DNA of 33,864 nucleotides from CAYMWF01 sp964394085 [NCBI: uncultured Gemmatimonadota bacterium] (lineage in GTDB: Bacteria > GCA-2686955 > CAYMWF01). Under the pieces are notes generated by a model. The model saw nothing but the letters and a program-made list of their open reading frames with translations, was not told the origin of the DNA and did no database searches. The DNA is taken from positions 2,235 through 36,098 of the forward strand of contig CAYMWF010000028.1 of assembly GCA_964394085.1 (NCBI GenBank), read 5' to 3'. The translations under genes were made by a program, and so were the position numbers. Position 1 is the stretch's first letter; every line of letters starts with the position of its first letter. This document shows, piece after piece, positions 15,721 to 24,716 of this stretch.

Positions 15721-17400
15721 TTCGTAGAGGTCGAGTCGTATCCCGTTGAACCGGTTCCTGATAGTCCCGTGCCGTTCGCTTTTGGATAAAAGGAATTCCC
15801 TGGTTTTTTCTGTAACTTTCTCCCTGGGTTGAAGGTCCCGCGCGTCATGGAAACGTTCACTCACGGAGCATACCCAGACCCGCCGGATCTCCTTTGAACC
15901 GAGGGCATACGCCAGATCTTTCAGAAACTGGGGATCCGATACCGACATTATTCCATAATAGCGTTTTTCGACGTCTCTCTCCAACTCCTTCTTATATAAA
16001 ACCAGTTTTCTCCATCGCCACGAAGCGGAGCTGAATCGATGATCCTGCTCCCCTCCGATCCCGCGTTCCGGCTGCTGATCGAGTTTTTCGGAACCCGCTC
16101 CATAAATGTCCAGGTAGGCTTCGAATCCGCCTGTATAATGAGCTTCCGGCAGAACGACCAGTGCGTCCCCGTCGCGGAGAGCTTCCCTGAGGAATGCCGC
16201 CGCGTACCGGTAATCCGGCTTCTGCGGCTCCGAAAGGAGCGTAAGAGTGGAGATGACAGCCGGAATCGAGATCACTGAAGCAGCCAGGATTGTGGATACT
16301 GTGGATATCGCGCGCTTCTTTCCCTGGGGGAACAGCCCGGTCAGGGCTCCCGCCGCGGCAATCAGATAAAAGGGGACGAGATACGTGTAGTACCGGATTT
16401 CGAAACCCTGCGAGTAGAAGGTCGAGGAAGAGTGTATCCACTGCTGGATGTACGGAGCGGCGATGAGGGGTGGAAGTATATAAAAAAGCTTTCTGTTTCC
16501 GGTGTACAGGCGACCCAGTATCAGGCCGGCGATAATCAGGAACAGGTACAGGGGCATCCCGGGTAATGCTTCGATGCCGTTGAAACGCCCGGTAAGCTGG
16601 ATTGTGGTTTTAACGATTACCGAGATGACGGCAAAGGTTTCCGAAGGTAGAACTGCCGCCTGCTCGGCATACCGGCTCTTCATTGCGGCAAGGATTCGGA
16701 TGGCGACGGGAGCGTACGCCGCGGCGCCCAGAACGATTCCGGCCAGGGAAAGGACCGTTTTTTGAATCTTGCCCGTTTCGAACTTTCCGTCTTTACGGAT
16801 TCTCAGCAGGTGGACGACGGCGGAGAAGTAGAGCGCAACGGTAAACACGATGCTGTAGAAATGGGTGTAGAACAGGGATATACCGGCCAGCGAGGCGATG
16901 AAAAAATGAATTAACCTGCCTTGCCGCACGCCCTTCAGCAGCGAAATGGCAAGGACCAGCGTCAATACGGAATAGAGTATGTAAGGGTTCAGGACGCGGC
17001 TGAACTCGACATGAAGAGGTGAAACAGCGAGAAGAACCGCCGCAAGAATGCCTGCCCTCCGGCCGAAGAGAGAATTCCCGAGGCTGTAGGTGGCGAGAAC
17101 GGACAAGACTCCCAGGAGAGCGGGAAACGCCCGCAGAAAAAGCAGGCTGTTGCCGAAGCGCGACCAGACTGAAAGAAGCAGAATAAAGAGCGGCTGGTGC
17201 TGCGGCGACTGGCGCAGATTCTCGTGCAAAAGCTCCGTAAATGTCCGGACCGGACGGAGCATCGGGAAATAGTATCCGATCTCCAGGTGGTCCACCGATT
17301 CCAGCTCGAGAGCGAAATAACGAAGCAGGGCGGCGAGAAAGAGAATTAGGGGTAGCAGAATCGGGGATTTAACCCGCATTTTCACCATCTTTTCCGGCAT
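15703..17400 (-). CDS. GT-C membrane glycosyltransferase (GT39/PMT_2-like), no. 4
   Basis: Polytopic inner-membrane protein of about 565 residues. After a first hydrophobic segment the acidic loop ESVDHLEIGYYFPM appears, then QSPQHQPLFILLLSVW, and the family-typical SPLHVEFSRVLNPYILYSVL after segment 3 or 4. A soluble C-terminal region of about 160 residues follows the last membrane segment, including DALVVLPEAHYTGGFEAYLDIYG and RRVWVCSVSERFHD. The start is uncertain: ATG 17400 has AGGCAGGG upstream, ATG 17388 has GGAAAAG, and the frame stays open to 17469. Sugar and acceptor are unknown. The gene is convergent with the sigma operon and shares its terminator region. Confidence 0.84.
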   Translation of the reverse strand: MPEKMVKMRVKSPILLPLILFLAALLRYFALELESVDHLEIGYYFPMLRPVRTFTELLHENLRQSPQHQPLFILLLSVWSRFGNSLLFLRAFPALLGVLSVLATYSLGNSLFGRRAGILAAVLLAVSPLHVEFSRVLNPYILYSVLTLVLAISLLKGVRQGRLIHFFIASLAGISLFYTHFYSIVFTVALYFSAVVHLLRIRKDGKFETGKIQKTVLSLAGIVLGAAAYAPVAIRILAAMKSRYAEQAAVLPSETFAVISVIVKTTIQLTGRFNGIEALPGMPLYLFLIIAGLILGRLYTGNRKLFYILPPLIAAPYIQQWIHSSSTFYSQGFEIRYYTYLVPFYLIAAAGALTGLFPQGKKRAISTVSTILAASVISIPAVISTLTLLSEPQKPDYRYAAAFLREALRDGDALVVLPEAHYTGGFEAYLDIYGAGSEKLDQQPERGIGGEQDHRFSSASWRWRKLVLYKKELERDVEKRYYGIMSVSDPQFLKDLAYALGSKEIRRVWVCSVSERFHDARDLQPREKVTEKTREFLLSKSERHGTIRNRFNGIRLDLYEIKRKG

Positions 17401-17536
17401 CGGGCCCTGCCTTTTAGTGCACCGGTTTGAAACTGGCAGCACTCTATCACCGGGATCCGAGCCCGTCAAGCAGCCCGGGCGCCGGATGGAACCCGAAGAG
17501 ACCCGGAACTCCTTTTTTATTTCCGGGAAAAGGAAA

Positions 17537-17564
17537 CAGCCCCGGGGAAGGGGCCCCGGAGCTG
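17537..17564 (-). terminator. Intrinsic terminator of the beta-helix gene
   Basis: On the minus strand CAGC-T-CCGGGG pairs with CCCCGG-G-GCTG-type sequence: the core CCGGGG / CCCCGG and an outer CAGC / GCTG surround a six-base loop, followed by TTTCCTTTT. It lies about 45 bases after the beta-helix stop codon. Confidence 0.6.
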
Positions 17565-17610
17565 TAACGGCTTTAACCTGTAGTAGTACTGATGCGTTCT
17601 AAATCAAATG

Positions 17611-20042
17611 TCAGATGCACTCATTCGCGACTTCGATGTCGAATGAAGCCCGGCTTTGTTCCTGTCCATCCATCGTGACGACGACGGTGACCGTGTAGGT
17701 GCCGGCGGGAGCACCGCTCGACACGAATATGGAGACACCGGCCTCGACCGACGAGGACGGCTCGACCGCGATTGCCGGACCCTGGTAAAGAACCCTAGAT
17801 GTTTCAACAGGTCCTGTTACGAGCATTTCCGCAGAGTTGAAATATCCGGTTCTATTACTGGTGTTTTCTACACCGGCTGTGAATCCGAGCATTTCTCCGT
17901 GCGCGATGCAGCAGGGATTGCCGTTTATATAAGTCTGCAGACTGGGTGAAAATTCATCCGCACCCATATCGAACCCGGCTCCGAAGGGTCGCTCGTCTCC
18001 GTCATAATCGTCGTATGCGCCTTCGTCCCTCCCGCTGTCGATACAAGGCGAGACAGCAGAAAGGTGCCAGTTGTCCACCATGTCGAACAGGGGATCCTGA
18101 TCCATGTTTCCATCGCCCGGCCAGCCGCCGTCGACATCGGAGTATTCGATGACGGGATTGCTCGACTCGGTGAAGACTTCATCCGGCTCGTCATCCCATA
18201 AAATGCAGTTCGCCAGGAGCGGATCGGCGTCCACGCAGAACAGGCCTCCCCCGGGTTCGGTCGCGACGTTCCTGGTTACGGTGGTAAAAACTATGGTCGG
18301 CGACGACGAATCGCACCTGATGCCGCTTCCTCTCGCAGCAGTATTTTCGATGACGGAACAGTTGAGGATGGTGGGGGAGGAGGTGAAGCAGCATATGCCT
18401 CCGCAGCAGTCCACCGCCGAATTTCCAGAAACCAGGCAGCGATTTATGTATATGTCGGAACCGACGTTGCAAACGATGCCTCCGCCGTTTTCGAGAGATG
18501 AGTTCCCGCATATGCGGGAGTCCGTGAGCGAACCTCCCGATTCCCAGTAATAAAGACCGCCGCCGGAGACTTCCGTCGCGTTGTTTTCTATGGTGCAGTT
18601 GGTGATTTCAGGTTCGGAATCGGTACTCGAGTAGACGCCGCCTCCCTCCCGCGACGCGGTATTTCCGGAGATGGCGCACCCCGTGAACACCGGGGATGCC
18701 TCGATTACGTAGACACCGCCGCCGTTTATAGCGTTGTTATCCAGGAGCGAGCAGTCGACCAGGGGCACCGCCGAAGCTGTAACGAAGAACCCGCCGCCTT
18801 TCGATCCGGCATCGTTGTCGTAAATATCGCATCTTGTCAGTGTCGGGGGCGGATTGGCGTTTTCAGCGCAGAATCCGCCGCCGTCGAGAGCGGTTACATT
18901 CGAGTAGATCTGGCAATCCTCGAAAATTGCATCTGTATTCGAGCAGTAGACCCCTCCGCCGTCCCTGCCCGCTTCGTTCGCTGCAATGATACAATCGATC
19001 ACAACGGGCGGATCCGCGTTCGTGATGCAGATGCCGCCGCCGCTCCCGACGGCGTCATTGAATGAAATGCAGCATGAAGTAAAAACGGGATCGGCGTGGC
19101 AGCAGTATGCGCCGCCGCCGTCGCTGAGGGAGGAGTTTTCCTGGATATTGCAGGAGGTGAACAACGGCGCGGAAGAGTTCGTGAATATTCCGCCTCCCCA
19201 CCGGCAGGCGGAATTCCCGGTTATCGTACAATCGGTAAATTCCGGTTTTGCATCGTAGAACGTGGATACACCGCCACCGTCCCTGTGGGCGGTGTTATTT
19301 GAAATGATTACATTGGAAATAATGGGAGCCGAATCATATCCGCAGTAGATACCTCCTCCTTCGCGGGCTGCGTCGTCCATCAGCGTGCAGTCGCTTATGG
19401 TCGGAGAGGCGGTATTGCAGTAGATGCCGCCCCCGGCGTAAGTCGCCGTGTTGCCCAGAACGGAGGTGCGAAGTATAGTCGGGGAGGCATATGAGCAGTG
19501 GATTCCGCCGCCGTCCATCGCGGCATTGTTCCGGAAGATGCCGCAATCCTGGATGGATGGATTGGCTTCCAGGCAGTAGATGCCTCCTCCGTCGACCGTC
19601 GCGCTGTTTTTTGAAATCTTGCATTCTTTGATCAGCGGGCTGGACTGGAAGAAATAGATGCCGCCGCCCGTGTTGGCGCTGCCGTTCAGGATGGAAATAC
19701 CTGCAAGCACCGAAGATTCGGTCTCTCCGTTGTCAAATATAAATCCCCGTCCGAGGAATTGACAATCCACCATGGTGAAATCCGCTCCGTTTTCGGAAGT
19801 CACGGTAATCGCCTTGCCTGAAAAAGAGATGTCCCTGTTGCCGTCGCCGGTGTAAGTGCCGTCGGCGACCAGAACGGTGTCACCTTCGGAAGCGAGATCG
19901 ATACCGGCCTGGATGCTGGCCGCATCGAACGGCACCAGTATCGTATCGGAGAACGATTGCGGAGCCGCTGTCAGGAGCAGAAGAACGACCGGGAAAATCG
20001 AATAGCGAAAATAGTATGATGCATCGGATTTTTACGTCGCAT
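17611..20042 (-). CDS. Giant secreted right-handed beta-helix protein, frameshifted in its signal peptide
   Basis: Predicted secreted or surface protein of about 800 residues. About 19 coils of 23-25 residues repeat the pattern GGG(I/V)YC ... x-I-x-D-C-x-I ... N-x-A, typical of parallel beta-helix proteins related to Chlamydia Pmp-type repeats, with cysteines at two stacked positions. After the coils come MGADEF and a C-terminal Ig-like domain of about 110 residues. The long frame has no ATG and opens with a bare hydrophobic run FPVVLLLLTAAPQSFSDT. A well-placed ATG at 20042 (AAGGA upstream) gives MRRKNPMHHTIFAIRF in another frame. One extra T in the TTTT run at about 19994-19997 would join them into a perfect signal peptide. 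It is either a sequencing error, a broken gene, or a non-ATG start. A GTG at 19935 would lack a signal peptide. Substrate or partner unknown. Confidence 0.8.
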
Positions 20043-20074
20043 AGGTTTTTCCTTAATGCAAAATAGCGTTGCAC

Positions 20075-20089
20075 CGGCCCTTCGGGCCG
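20075..20089 (-). promoter_or_regulatory. Small perfect hairpin in the beta-helix gene leader
   Basis: CGGCCC-TTC-GGGCCG is a six-pair stem with a three-base loop, about 35 bases before the ATG at 20042. It is too close to the start for a terminator of the upstream operon without a T-run. It may stabilise the leader or be incidental. Confidence 0.3.
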
Positions 20090-20299
20090 ATAGGATGTTT
20101 TCAAATCTATTCATCCTGGGTTTTCAGACGCAAACAACATACCTGCGCAAGCAATATCGGACAAAAAGCCGCTAAATATATGTTTTATATATCTTACACA
20201 GGATGGCAATAGTGTTGCCGGGGGATCGGTTTTCGGGTTTTATTTACCAGTCATTCGAGCAAAATTGCGCAATTAGCGCACGGCTGAATGCAGGTTGAG

Positions 20300-21568
20300 T
20301 TATGGATCGAATCTGGAGAATAAAAACGCGCCGGCACTGAAGAAAGTTATTCCGATGAGAATGAGGATGCTGCAGGGGAAGATCATTTCAGCCGGAGAGA
20401 AACCTCGCCATACCGCACCCTCGATGGCGAGGATACTCCATTTGACGGGGCTGATGTTGCTGCCTAACTTCATCCAGGAGGGCATGGCCATAAGTGGAAC
20501 CATCGCTCCGCCGAACATGTTCATCAGAAGGAAGATGGCCCAGCCGGCTCCGCCAACGGCTCTTTCGGTCTTTCCCAGCACGGAGACCAGCATCATGATA
20601 CCGGTGAAGCAGACGGCGGAGCTCAGAACAGCTCCTGCGAGACCGGGCGGACTCAATATTCTCACACCGAAGAGGAGCCGCCCGATCAGCAGCAGAAACG
20701 CCGTTACGGAGACACAGGCCAGAAAACAGCCAAGAGCTTTCCCTGCGAGGATTTGAGTCCGGGAAATCGGGGCGAACCGGAGCCGCGACAGTGTGCCCGA
20801 AACCCGTTCCAGAACAATAGATATCGAGAACGCCGCCACGCATCCGATCAGTCCCCAGGCGATGGCCTGCGGGAAAGTGATCTCGAAGGATGTGCGGGGG
20901 CCGGTAACCTCCCTAGCCACGGGTATCTCCTCCACGGCGAGGCCGCCGCCGGGCAGACCGTCCGAATAGACGGTCGTATCCACGTCCGCAAGGAAAGTGT
21001 CGAGCGACCTGAGGAATCCGCCCAGCACCTCTCGCTGATCGGGGGTAAGGTCGGCGGCGTTTTCGACCTGTTCGGGCACTCCGTGGAGATGCTTCCGCAT
21101 ATTTCCCGGATTGGAAAACTGTTCGAACATGAAACTGAAATAGGCCTGGTTCAAGAGCCCTTTGAGGTACCCGGCTTCCGCTTTCCTCGACGGATCGATT
21201 CCGATCCGGATTCCGGGGCTCCCGGTGTCTTCGAAAAAGCCCGAGATCCCGCCGAACCCTTCTTCGAGAATGATGAATGCGGTCGCTTTACCCCTGCGGA
21301 CGCTCTCCATGGCTTCGTCGTAGGTTTTTCTTTCGACATCCAGCACCGAAGAAGAATCGAGAAGCTCGAAGAAGCGGAGTGAACCGCTGTCGCCGCACCG
21401 ATCCACCAGGACAACCTTCATGACGCCCGCACCACCGCCGCCGCCGCCGAATATAGCGCCGAAAAAGAGGGCCATCAGGAGCGGAAAGGCCAGCACCCAG
21501 AAAAGACCGAATCGATCGCGCCACAGTAAAAGCAGGTCTTTTTTCGCGATTGTGATTACGGCGTTCAT
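20300..21568 (-). CDS. ABC-2 type transporter permease
   Basis: Inner-membrane permease of an ABC-2 export system, 422 residues. It has one N-terminal membrane segment (about 22-42, FWVLAFPLLMALFFGAIFGG), a large extracytoplasmic domain (about 50-225) and about five C-terminal segments (from about residue 230), including GAVLSSAVCFTGIMMLV and FLLMNMFGGAMVPLMAMPSWM, as in the ABC2_membrane_3 family. The start ATG overlaps the stop of the ATPase gene by four bases (ATGA), giving tight coupling. Such pairs export lipids, antibiotics, peptides or sodium. The substrate is not evident from the sequence. Confidence 0.9.
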   Translation of the reverse strand: MNAVITIAKKDLLLLWRDRFGLFWVLAFPLLMALFFGAIFGGGGGGAGVMKVVLVDRCGDSGSLRFFELLDSSSVLDVERKTYDEAMESVRRGKATAFIILEEGFGGISGFFEDTGSPGIRIGIDPSRKAEAGYLKGLLNQAYFSFMFEQFSNPGNMRKHLHGVPEQVENAADLTPDQREVLGGFLRSLDTFLADVDTTVYSDGLPGGGLAVEEIPVAREVTGPRTSFEITFPQAIAWGLIGCVAAFSISIVLERVSGTLSRLRFAPISRTQILAGKALGCFLACVSVTAFLLLIGRLLFGVRILSPPGLAGAVLSSAVCFTGIMMLVSVLGKTERAVGGAGWAIFLLMNMFGGAMVPLMAMPSWMKLGSNISPVKWSILAIEGAVWRGFSPAEMIFPCSILILIGITFFSAGAFLFSRFDP

Positions 21569-22596
21569 TCGTCCCGCAACTTTCGTCCCGTCAGGTTGAG
21601 AAACACGGTTTCGAGATTGGGCCGGTGTATGATCAGACCGGAGAAATCGATGCCGCGGACCCCGAGTTCGGCGATTATATCGAGAGGGCGATCAGTTTCT
21701 ATCCGGAGTTTACGGTCCTCAATCCGCAGCATTCCCTCATCCCGCCTCCGCCTGTCGTCTTCTACCCGGCGGGCGCCGTCCCCGACGCGGGATTCGCCGT
21801 CCCCGATGCGGGATTCGCCGTCCCCGATCCCGGATTCGCCGGTCCCGGCCAGGTTCCGAAGCGCGGTTTGGGTGGCGGGCGTATCGGAGAGCTCTACCTC
21901 GACGATTGAAAACCCGCCATGTCGATCTATAAGGGCGTCGACCGTATCGAGGGCGAGGATCCTGCCCCGTTCCAGGATGGCGACCCTGTCGCAGAGGCGC
22001 TGGACCTCGTCCATGTAGTGGGAAGTATAGAGGACCGTCCTGCCCAGGTTCTTGAGCTCTTCGAGCCTTTCGAAAACGAGGTTCCTCGACTGCGGGTCCA
22101 TCCCGACGGTCGGTTCATCGAGAAAAATCACATCCGGGTCGTGGACCAGCCCGGCGGCCAGGTTCAGCCTGCGCTTCATTCCTCCGGAGTAGGTAGACAC
22201 AAGATCGTTGCGCCGCTCTCGAAGGCCCGCGAAATCGAGCGCCCAGCCGACTCGAGTACGGAGATCCTTCCTCGTCAGACCGTAGAGCTTCCCGAAAAAA
22301 AGAAGATTCTCGGCACCCGTAAGATCTTCGTAGAGCGAAAGGCTTTGGGGCGCCACTCCGACCTGTTTTCTGACCTCGGCTTTCGTCGGGTCGGCGACCG
22401 AACCGATCCTTATTGATCCTCCGTCAGGTTTCAGAACTCCGAGCAGCAGGTTGATCGTCGTCGTTTTTCCGGCGCCGTTCGGTCCGAGCAGACCGAAAGT
22501 CTCTCCCCGCCCGACGTCGAAGGAGATATTTTCTACAGCCTTGATATGGCCGAACGACCGGGACAAACCGCTTATGGTCAATACCTGGTTACCCAT
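21565..22596 (-). CDS. ABC transporter ATP-binding protein with an inserted repeat linker
   Basis: Cytosolic ATPase partner of the downstream permease, 343 residues. Motifs are complete: Walker A GPNGAGKTT (38-46), Q-loop near VAPQS, signature YSGGMKRR (136-143), Walker B VIFLDEP (156-162), and switch histidine H193 in TSHYMDE. The ABC domain ends near residue 225; a C-terminal domain follows, as in the CcmA/NatA type (closing ETVFLNLTGRKL). Between residues 253 and 302 lies a charged low-complexity insert with three heptapeptide copies GDGESRI/V and further RIEDRKLRIE-like copies. At the DNA level these are 21-bp repeats. The insert sits between structured parts and is in frame, so function may survive. 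Confidence 0.93.
   Translation of the reverse strand: MGNQVLTISGLSRSFGHIKAVENISFDVGRGETFGLLGPNGAGKTTTINLLLGVLKPDGGSIRIGSVADPTKAEVRKQVGVAPQSLSLYEDLTGAENLLFFGKLYGLTRKDLRTRVGWALDFAGLRERRNDLVSTYSGGMKRRLNLAAGLVHDPDVIFLDEPTVGMDPQSRNLVFERLEELKNLGRTVLYTSHYMDEVQRLCDRVAILERGRILALDTVDALIDRHGGFSIVEVELSDTPATQTALRNLAGTGESGIGDGESRIGDGESRVGDGARRVEDDRRRRDEGMLRIEDRKLRIETDRPLDIIAELGVRGIDFSGLIIHRPNLETVFLNLTGRKLRDE
21774..21836. repeat. Three in-frame 21-bp repeats inside the ABC ATPase gene
   Basis: Units start at 21774, 21795 and 21816 with the plus-strand form CGCCGTCCCCGATGCGGGAT plus T, differing at only one or two positions. On the coding (minus) strand each encodes GDGESR plus I or V. The array expands a linker rather than disrupting the gene. 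Confidence 0.85.
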
Positions 22597-22602
22597 TCCG
22601 GA

Positions 22603-22631
22603 TTCTTAACATCCGAGCCGGGAAGCGTCAA
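22603..22631 (-). promoter_or_regulatory. Candidate promoter of the ABC operon, near-leaderless
   Basis: On the minus strand TTGACG (22631-22626), 17 bases, TAAGAA (22608-22603). With normal spacing transcription would start at, or within a few bases of, the ATG at 22596, and no good ribosome binding site lies upstream of it. A leaderless or very short-leader transcript is therefore suggested. Confidence 0.45.
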
Positions 22632-23306
22632 CGGCTATCGAGTATTCTGCGTTGCGGGGATTTTCTATATTGAATACTTCTTCGATTTCATTTTCGTAAT
22701 GAAGGAGCTGTATGAGAAAATGTGTTTGAGCTGCGGTACGGCGGGATATTGCGAGCAGGTGTGAGCAGTGGGAGGCGAAGGCGGCGAGTTTCAGCGCTTC
22801 CCGGAGCGAGGGACAGGCAGAGCCGGATGACGCAGCGTGCTCCGCCGGGCGGGAAGACGCTCCATCACCGCTTTGCGATACATCTACATCTCTTTGCTGT
22901 CAAACAGGTTCCGCGTATCGCAAATAGCTAGCTATCACGTGTTGACGATTCGTTGTCAAGCGGACTAAACTGGCACAACCATTTCTTCACGGGGAAGCGG
23001 CTCGCTGCAAATAGTGGACAAAGCGATATATCGGACAGGACCGGCATGAACCAGGAAATTCTCGACGCGATTATTCCGATTGTCAGGGAAGGTCGAGGAG
23101 CCGGCAGGAAGGATTATCCCATGCGGATCGTTTGCCAGAGAAGATTATGGATGCTGACACCCTCCTGAGGTCAGCGCTCTTCCGCACACTGGATGAAGAA
23201 TCCGCGGGTTTTCCAGCGGATTGAATGGGTTTGAAGGTTCACCGGCCCGGATGAAACCGGAGAGCCGGCGAAAGCTGAACTTGATACCGAACGGTGCCGA
23301 CCAGCG
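22632..23306. other. Long intergenic region with short ORFs and possible gene remnants
   Basis: No long gene is supported. On the plus strand, AAGGAG (22702-22707) is followed five bases later by ATG 22712, giving a five-codon ORF (MRKCV). Overlapping it in another frame, 22700-22765 reads a 21-residue ORF rich in cysteine (MCLSCGTAGYCEQV at its end). A 40-codon ORF at 23046-23168 (start MNQEILDAIIPIVREG) recalls the N-terminus of some transposases and may be a decayed fragment. A partial repeat arm resembling the left-edge repeat, TTTCTTCACGGGGAA, lies near 22979. Nothing here matches a cobalamin riboswitch. Confidence 0.4.
22942..22971 (+). promoter_or_regulatory. Candidate promoter upstream of the radical SAM pair
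   Basis: TTGACG (22942-22947), 18 bases, TAAACT (22966-22971). It is about 335 bases before the radical SAM start at 23307, so the leader would be long and would include the 40-codon ORF at 23046. It is the only reasonable sigma-70-like pair seen in this intergenic region. Confidence 0.35.
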
Positions 23307-24716
23307 ATGAAGAAAAAGATTATTCTGTTAAATCCGCCCGGGGACAGACCATATCTGAGGGATTATTACTGCAGTAAGGTATCCAAGACCAACTACAGTT
23401 ATCAGTCGGTGGATTTTGTAATTCTCAGCGCGATACTGAAAGAGGATTTTTCGTTAACGGTAGTAGACGGCATAACCGAAAAACTCTCGGTTGATACAAT
23501 ATTGGATAAAATATGTTCAGAAAACCCGTACGCGGTAATATTTCTTTCAGGTTCCGTATGCTGGGAACAGGATTTCGAATTCTTGAAAATCCTGAAGGAA
23601 AAACTACCCGGGACACTTTTAATAGGGTCGGCGGATATTTTTTTAGAATCCGATGTCACCGCGATGCTGTTTAATAAGTATCCATTTATCGACGGGGCGA
23701 TTCTTGATTTCACTTCAACGGAGATAATTGATTTCCTTCACAAATATTCTTCAGGCAAAAGCTATAAAAGTATTATCTACCATCGGGACGGGGAAGTATT
23801 TTTTCTGGAGGAGCAAAGGGAATTCAATGTTGAGTTTAATATCCCTGTTCCGGCATTTGAACTGTTTAAGAATGAAATGTACAGTTATCCATTTGTCAGG
23901 GACAGGAAGTTCGCGACTATATTGACGGAGTATGGCTGCCCCTTCACATGTGATTTCTGTATTATGTCGAGCATCGGTTACAAATACCGCAGTGTAGCAA
24001 ATATTATCGAAGAAATGCGTTATCTTAAACAGAGCGGTATAAATGAACTATATATCAACGACCAGACATTCGGGTCCAGCAGAAACAGGGCAACCGAGTT
24101 ACTTCAGCGAATGATAGAAGAAAAGTTCAACTTCCGCTGGTTCTGTTTCTCGCGGCTCGATATCGTTGATGAAGAATTCATGGCTCTCATGAAAAAAGCC
24201 GGCCTGGCAGTTCTGATGTTCGGCGTTGAAAGTGCAAAAGAAGAAACACAGGAAGTAATGAACAAGAATTTAACACGGGACCAGATAAGCAGAAAAATTG
24301 ATATATGTGACAGGTTGGGTATAAAAACCCTTGGATCATTCATCCTCGGATTACCCGGCGAAACGGTTCAGGATATGATGAACACACTTAATTTCATGCG
24401 GACGCTGAAACTTGATTTCGTGTCCTTCAATATTTACGTACCGCGTATCGGAACCAGGTTGAGAAGGACATTGATCAATGAGAATAAACTGGAGGAGTAC
24501 CAATTAACCCTGGATCAATCCGGAGAAGAAATAAATTATATCGCTGATGATATTGAAATCAATGAGTTGAAAAAGATCCACTCTCTAGCGATCAAAAAAT
24601 TCTATCTGAACCCGCGATATATCGTTCAAAGAATGAAGAGTATCAGAAGTTTTAAAGAACTAAGATTTAATATTTCGTCATTTTTCTGGCTTCTGAAAAT
24701 TGCGATGAAGAAATGA
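23307..24716 (+). CDS. B12-binding-type radical SAM protein, no. 1
   Basis: Radical S-adenosylmethionine enzyme of 469 residues. The N-terminal 180 residues resemble a cobalamin-binding Rossmann-like domain (opening IILLNPPGD, DFVILSAILK), although the classical DxHxxG cobalamin loop is not seen. The radical SAM barrel follows, with the cluster motif C211-PFT-C215-DF-C218, then LYINDQTFG, VLMFGVESAKEETQEVMNK and FILGLPGETVQDMMNT. A C-terminal tail of about 70 residues ends in basic and aromatic sequence. Enzymes of this layout do C-methylation or other radical steps on lipids, hopanoids, antibiotics and cofactors; the substrate here is unknown. The stop overlaps the next start (ATGA). Codon use is visibly A+T-richer than in neighbours, a sign of transfer. 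No clear ribosome binding site precedes ATG 23307. Confidence 0.87.
   Translation: MKKKIILLNPPGDRPYLRDYYCSKVSKTNYSYQSVDFVILSAILKEDFSLTVVDGITEKLSVDTILDKICSENPYAVIFLSGSVCWEQDFEFLKILKEKLPGTLLIGSADIFLESDVTAMLFNKYPFIDGAILDFTSTEIIDFLHKYSSGKSYKSIIYHRDGEVFFLEEQREFNVEFNIPVPAFELFKNEMYSYPFVRDRKFATILTEYGCPFTCDFCIMSSIGYKYRSVANIIEEMRYLKQSGINELYINDQTFGSSRNRATELLQRMIEEKFNFRWFCFSRLDIVDEEFMALMKKAGLAVLMFGVESAKEETQEVMNKNLTRDQISRKIDICDRLGIKTLGSFILGLPGETVQDMMNTLNFMRTLKLDFVSFNIYVPRIGTRLRRTLINENKLEEYQLTLDQSGEEINYIADDIEINELKKIHSLAIKKFYLNPRYIVQRMKSIRSFKELRFNISSFFWLLKIAMKK

Noticed and set aside
22740-22870. Possible cobalamin riboswitch before the B12-type radical SAM genes
   Set aside because: GGAGGCG/GAGG-like pieces occur, but the conserved B12 box and the GCCACTG element are absent.
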